The notes beneath the pieces were generated by a model. That model saw only the letters and a program-made list of their open reading frames with translations, was not told the origin of the DNA and searched no databases. 6,302 bases of DNA from Desulfobacterales bacterium (GTDB lineage: Bacteria > Desulfobacterota > Desulfobacteria > Desulfobacterales > JAHEIW01), in contig JAQYWI010000259.1 in NCBI GenBank assembly GCA_030145015.1, positions 1 through 6,302 on the forward strand, read 5' to 3'. The position numbers were made by a program, and so were the translations under genes. This document shows positions 4,821 to 6,302 of this stretch, one piece after another (position 1 is the first letter of the stretch; each line of letters opens with the position of its first letter).

Positions 4821-5765
4821 TCACCTGCTGTTTTTGTGCTCCTCGAGGCAAAGTTCGATGAGGCGATCAAGAAGCCGGCTGAAGCTGAATCCAGCAGTCT
4901 GAGCGGCTTGGGGCAACAGGCTGGTTGCAGTCATTCCCGGTATGGTGTTGGTCTCAAGGACATAAATTTCTCTGTCTTTCAAAATCATGTCGGTACGGCT
5001 GTAACCTTTGCAAAAAAGGGCCTCGTGCGCGGCTTTGGCGTAAGTTTGGGCCTTTTGTGTCATTTCATCATCAATGCGCGCCGGACAAATTTCCTGAGTG
5101 GCACCGGCTGTGTACTTCGCTTCATAATCAAAAAACTCATGGGCATCATCCGGTATGATCTCAATAAGGGGTAATGCCAGAAGTTCTTTGTTTCCGATCA
5201 CCCCGCCGGTCAGCTCGATGCCCTGTACATAAGCTTCGATCAAAACGGTTGCATCATGTGAAAATGCTTTTTCTACGGCAGCTTCTACAGCATCTATTGA
5301 TTTAACGATGGTCATACCGACACTCGAACCCGCTTCGTTTGGTTTGACCACCACCGGAAACCCAAACTGTTCTTGCCAGGCCTCCGGTTCCAAAGGATCG
5401 CTCTTTTGCAACGCTACATAGGGCGGAATGGGCAGAGCGGCTTTTTCATAAAGATACTTGGAAGCGAGCTTGTTCATGGCAAGGGAACTGCCGAGAACGC
5501 CGGAACCCTGATAGGGGACATTCAACAACTCCAGAAGCCCCTGAACCGTCCCATCTTCACCGTACGGGCCGTGAAGAATAATTAAGGCCGCATCAATTCC
5601 GCCGGCATCATCCACCAGACGCGCTAAATCCGTTTTGGGGTCATAACGGATGATATTGTATTTTTCTTTGTCCAGGGCCTCGTAAACCTGATCGCCGCTG
5701 CTTAGGGAGACCTCCCGCTCGGAGGACACCCCGCCGGAAAGAAGCGCAATGGTCATTTTTCCCAT
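4821..5765 (-). CDS. ddl: D-alanine--D-alanine ligase
   Basis: The 314-residue cytoplasmic enzyme joins two D-alanines with ATP to make the terminal dipeptide of peptidoglycan precursors. Motifs run in family order: GGVSSEREVS (11-20), HGPYGEDGTVQGLLE (65-79), PYQGSGVLGSSLAMNK (84-99), VVKPNEAGSSVG (139-150), FFDYEAKYTAG (211-221), SRTDMI (256-261) and ETNTIPGMT (271-279). Arg257, Asp259, Glu271 and Asn273 fit the E. coli DdlB substrate and metal ligands. Tyr218 matches DdlB Tyr216, the residue tied to D-Ala-D-Ala rather than D-lactate specificity, so an ordinary vancomycin-sensitive dipeptide product is predicted. ATG 5765 has AAAGGCGG 5 bases upstream; ATG 5756 is less likely. It is not beside mur/fts genes but is coupled to an ATP-grasp gene downstream. 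Confidence 0.97.
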   Translation of the reverse strand: MGKMTIALLSGGVSSEREVSLSSGDQVYEALDKEKYNIIRYDPKTDLARLVDDAGGIDAALIILHGPYGEDGTVQGLLELLNVPYQGSGVLGSSLAMNKLASKYLYEKAALPIPPYVALQKSDPLEPEAWQEQFGFPVVVKPNEAGSSVGMTIVKSIDAVEAAVEKAFSHDATVLIEAYVQGIELTGGVIGNKELLALPLIEIIPDDAHEFFDYEAKYTAGATQEICPARIDDEMTQKAQTYAKAAHEALFCKGYSRTDMILKDREIYVLETNTIPGMTATSLLPQAAQTAGFSFSRLLDRLIELCLEEHKNSR

Positions 5766-5785
5766 AGCTACCGCCTTTGTGGTGT

Positions 5786-5978
5786 GGGTTCTGGGTTTCT
5801 AAGGTTCAGCGTTCAGGGTTAAAACAAGCGTTATATTTGTTGAATTGGTTTGATTGGTTAAATTAGTTGATCAACTGAACCAATCGAACCAATCAGACCA
5901 ATTGAACTAATGAAACCGGCCTTTAGGCCTTTTGCCCCGAACCTCTGAACCTTTGAACGCTGAACCCGGAACCTTACC
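5786..5978. repeat. Outer inverted array of GAACCYT words (class D)
   Basis: The right arm (5939-5978) consists of words of 7-8 bp starting GAAC at 5939, 5947, 5955, 5962 and 5969. The left arm (5786-5820) has the complementary theme GGTTCAG/GGGTTCT. GGTTCAGCGTTC (5803-5814) and GAACGCTGAACC (5955-5966) form a perfect 12-bp inverted repeat. The right arm begins 3 bases from the stop codon of the DUF1992 gene. The class E palindrome is nested between the arms, giving a hairpin within a hairpin across most of the 216-bp gap before ddl. Confidence 0.8.
5840..5917. repeat. Inner inverted array of 9-bp words (class E)
   Basis: The left half has 9-bp words TTGAATTGG (5840), TTTGATTGG (5849) and TTAAATTAG (5858). 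The right half has the complementary theme every 9 bp: CTGAACCAA (5875), TCGAACCAA (5884), TCAGACCAA (5893), TTGAACTAA (5902) and TGAAACC (5911). The centre is a perfect 12-bp palindrome AGTTGATCAACT (5865-5876). It is AT-rich compared with the class D words that flank it. It lies roughly 75-150 bp upstream of the ddl start, where a ddl promoter might be expected, but I see no convincing -35/-10 pair. Confidence 0.8.
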
Positions 5979-5981
5979 TGA

Positions 5982-6302
5982 TTATTTCTTCTTGCCCCTT
6001 GAAGCGGATGACTCGAGCTTTTTTACCAATTTGTCCGAATACTTCTGGGGTTCTTCAAATTTGATGGAGGTACTCCGTAAGGTATTTAGCTTCATGATCA
6101 GATAATTGAGCTTTTTTAGTGTGTGGTATTTTTCAGCGGTATCGGTCATTCCGTCAAGGAGTGCTTCGGTCTGTTGAATCTCCTTTTTGACTTCGATTTC
6201 AGGCGGGAGGCAATCGGCGTTTTTTAATATCTTATAGGCCAGACGGAGCTCTTCGGCCACCGCTTGATCGTCTGCAAGGTTCAACGGTTTCCCGGTACCT
6301 TC
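5982..6302 (-). CDS. DUF1992 / DnaJC28-like domain protein, C-terminal fragment
   Basis: The frame is open through the right edge, so the gene starts outside the window; 106 residues are visible, ending in TAA at 5984-5982. The first visible part, EGTGKPLNL followed by EELRLAYKILKNADCLPPEIE, matches the conserved segment of DUF1992 (the 'DnaJ homologue subfamily C member 28' domain), whose members carry GKGKPL...LRxAYxILKNxGxLPPEIE. The remainder is predicted to be helical and charged, ending in a basic tail RGKKK. The function of this family in bacteria is not established. A TTG at 6284 could be mistaken for a start, but it lies inside the conserved domain. It is the first gene seen in the minus-strand series and is separated from ddl by a 216-bp repeat-filled gap. 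Confidence 0.78.
   Translation of the reverse strand, partial: EGTGKPLNLADDQAVAEELRLAYKILKNADCLPPEIEVKKEIQQTEALLDGMTDTAEKYHTLKKLNYLIMKLNTLRSTSIKFEEPQKYSDKLVKKLESSASRGKKK

Noticed and set aside
4817..4870. Extension of the ATP-grasp gene to a start inside ddl
   Set aside because: ATG 4816 has AGGTGA at proper spacing directly after the ddl stop, and the 18 extra residues show no conserved pattern.
5917..5934. Small GGCC-TTTA-GGCC hairpin followed by TTTT
   Set aside because: The stem is only 4 bp, and the T run is on the plus-strand side while the flanking genes are on the minus strand.

Overview
The window looks like ordinary chromosomal DNA from an anaerobic deltaproteobacterium-type organism (Desulfobacterota, perhaps Desulfobacterales). 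The basis is the style of the TMTC-like membrane/TPR protein, the PurE and Ddl sequence styles, and intergenic gaps packed with short-word repeats. This taxonomic call is an inference, not proven by a marker gene.

Layout: the first 210 bases are the 3' end of a plus-strand gene ending in a SPOR domain. After a 255-bp gap containing a 7-bp-period inverted repeat comes a plus-strand gene (466-2322) for a 618-residue polytopic membrane protein with five C-terminal TPRs. Everything to the right is on the minus strand. In transcription order it is a DUF1992-type (DnaJC28-like) protein cut by the window edge, ddl (D-Ala-D-Ala ligase), an uncharacterised RimK-like ATP-grasp protein translationally coupled to ddl, purE, a TsaC/Sua5 threonylcarbamoyl-AMP synthase, and tRNA-Leu(CAA). 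The two converging halves meet at a hairpin terminator with A and T tracts on both sides (2435-2469).

The genes are mostly housekeeping: peptidoglycan precursor synthesis (ddl), purine synthesis (purE), tRNA t6A modification (TsaC-type) and a leucine tRNA. The tRNA has its own consensus-like promoter, whose -35 box contains the stop codon of the TsaC-type gene.

The most unusual feature is between the genes. Every intergenic gap longer than about 100 bp carries arrays of degenerate 7-, 8- or 9-bp words. Most are arranged as two inverted arms that would fold into a long imperfect hairpin. At least five different word families are present. Two families recur in separate gaps, and a 21-bp stretch is identical in two gaps 1.66 kb apart. 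Several arrays start within 1-8 bases of a stop codon. I do not recognise them as a named repeat family, and they are the best candidate for something undescribed here. The second candidate is the ddl-coupled ATP-grasp gene.
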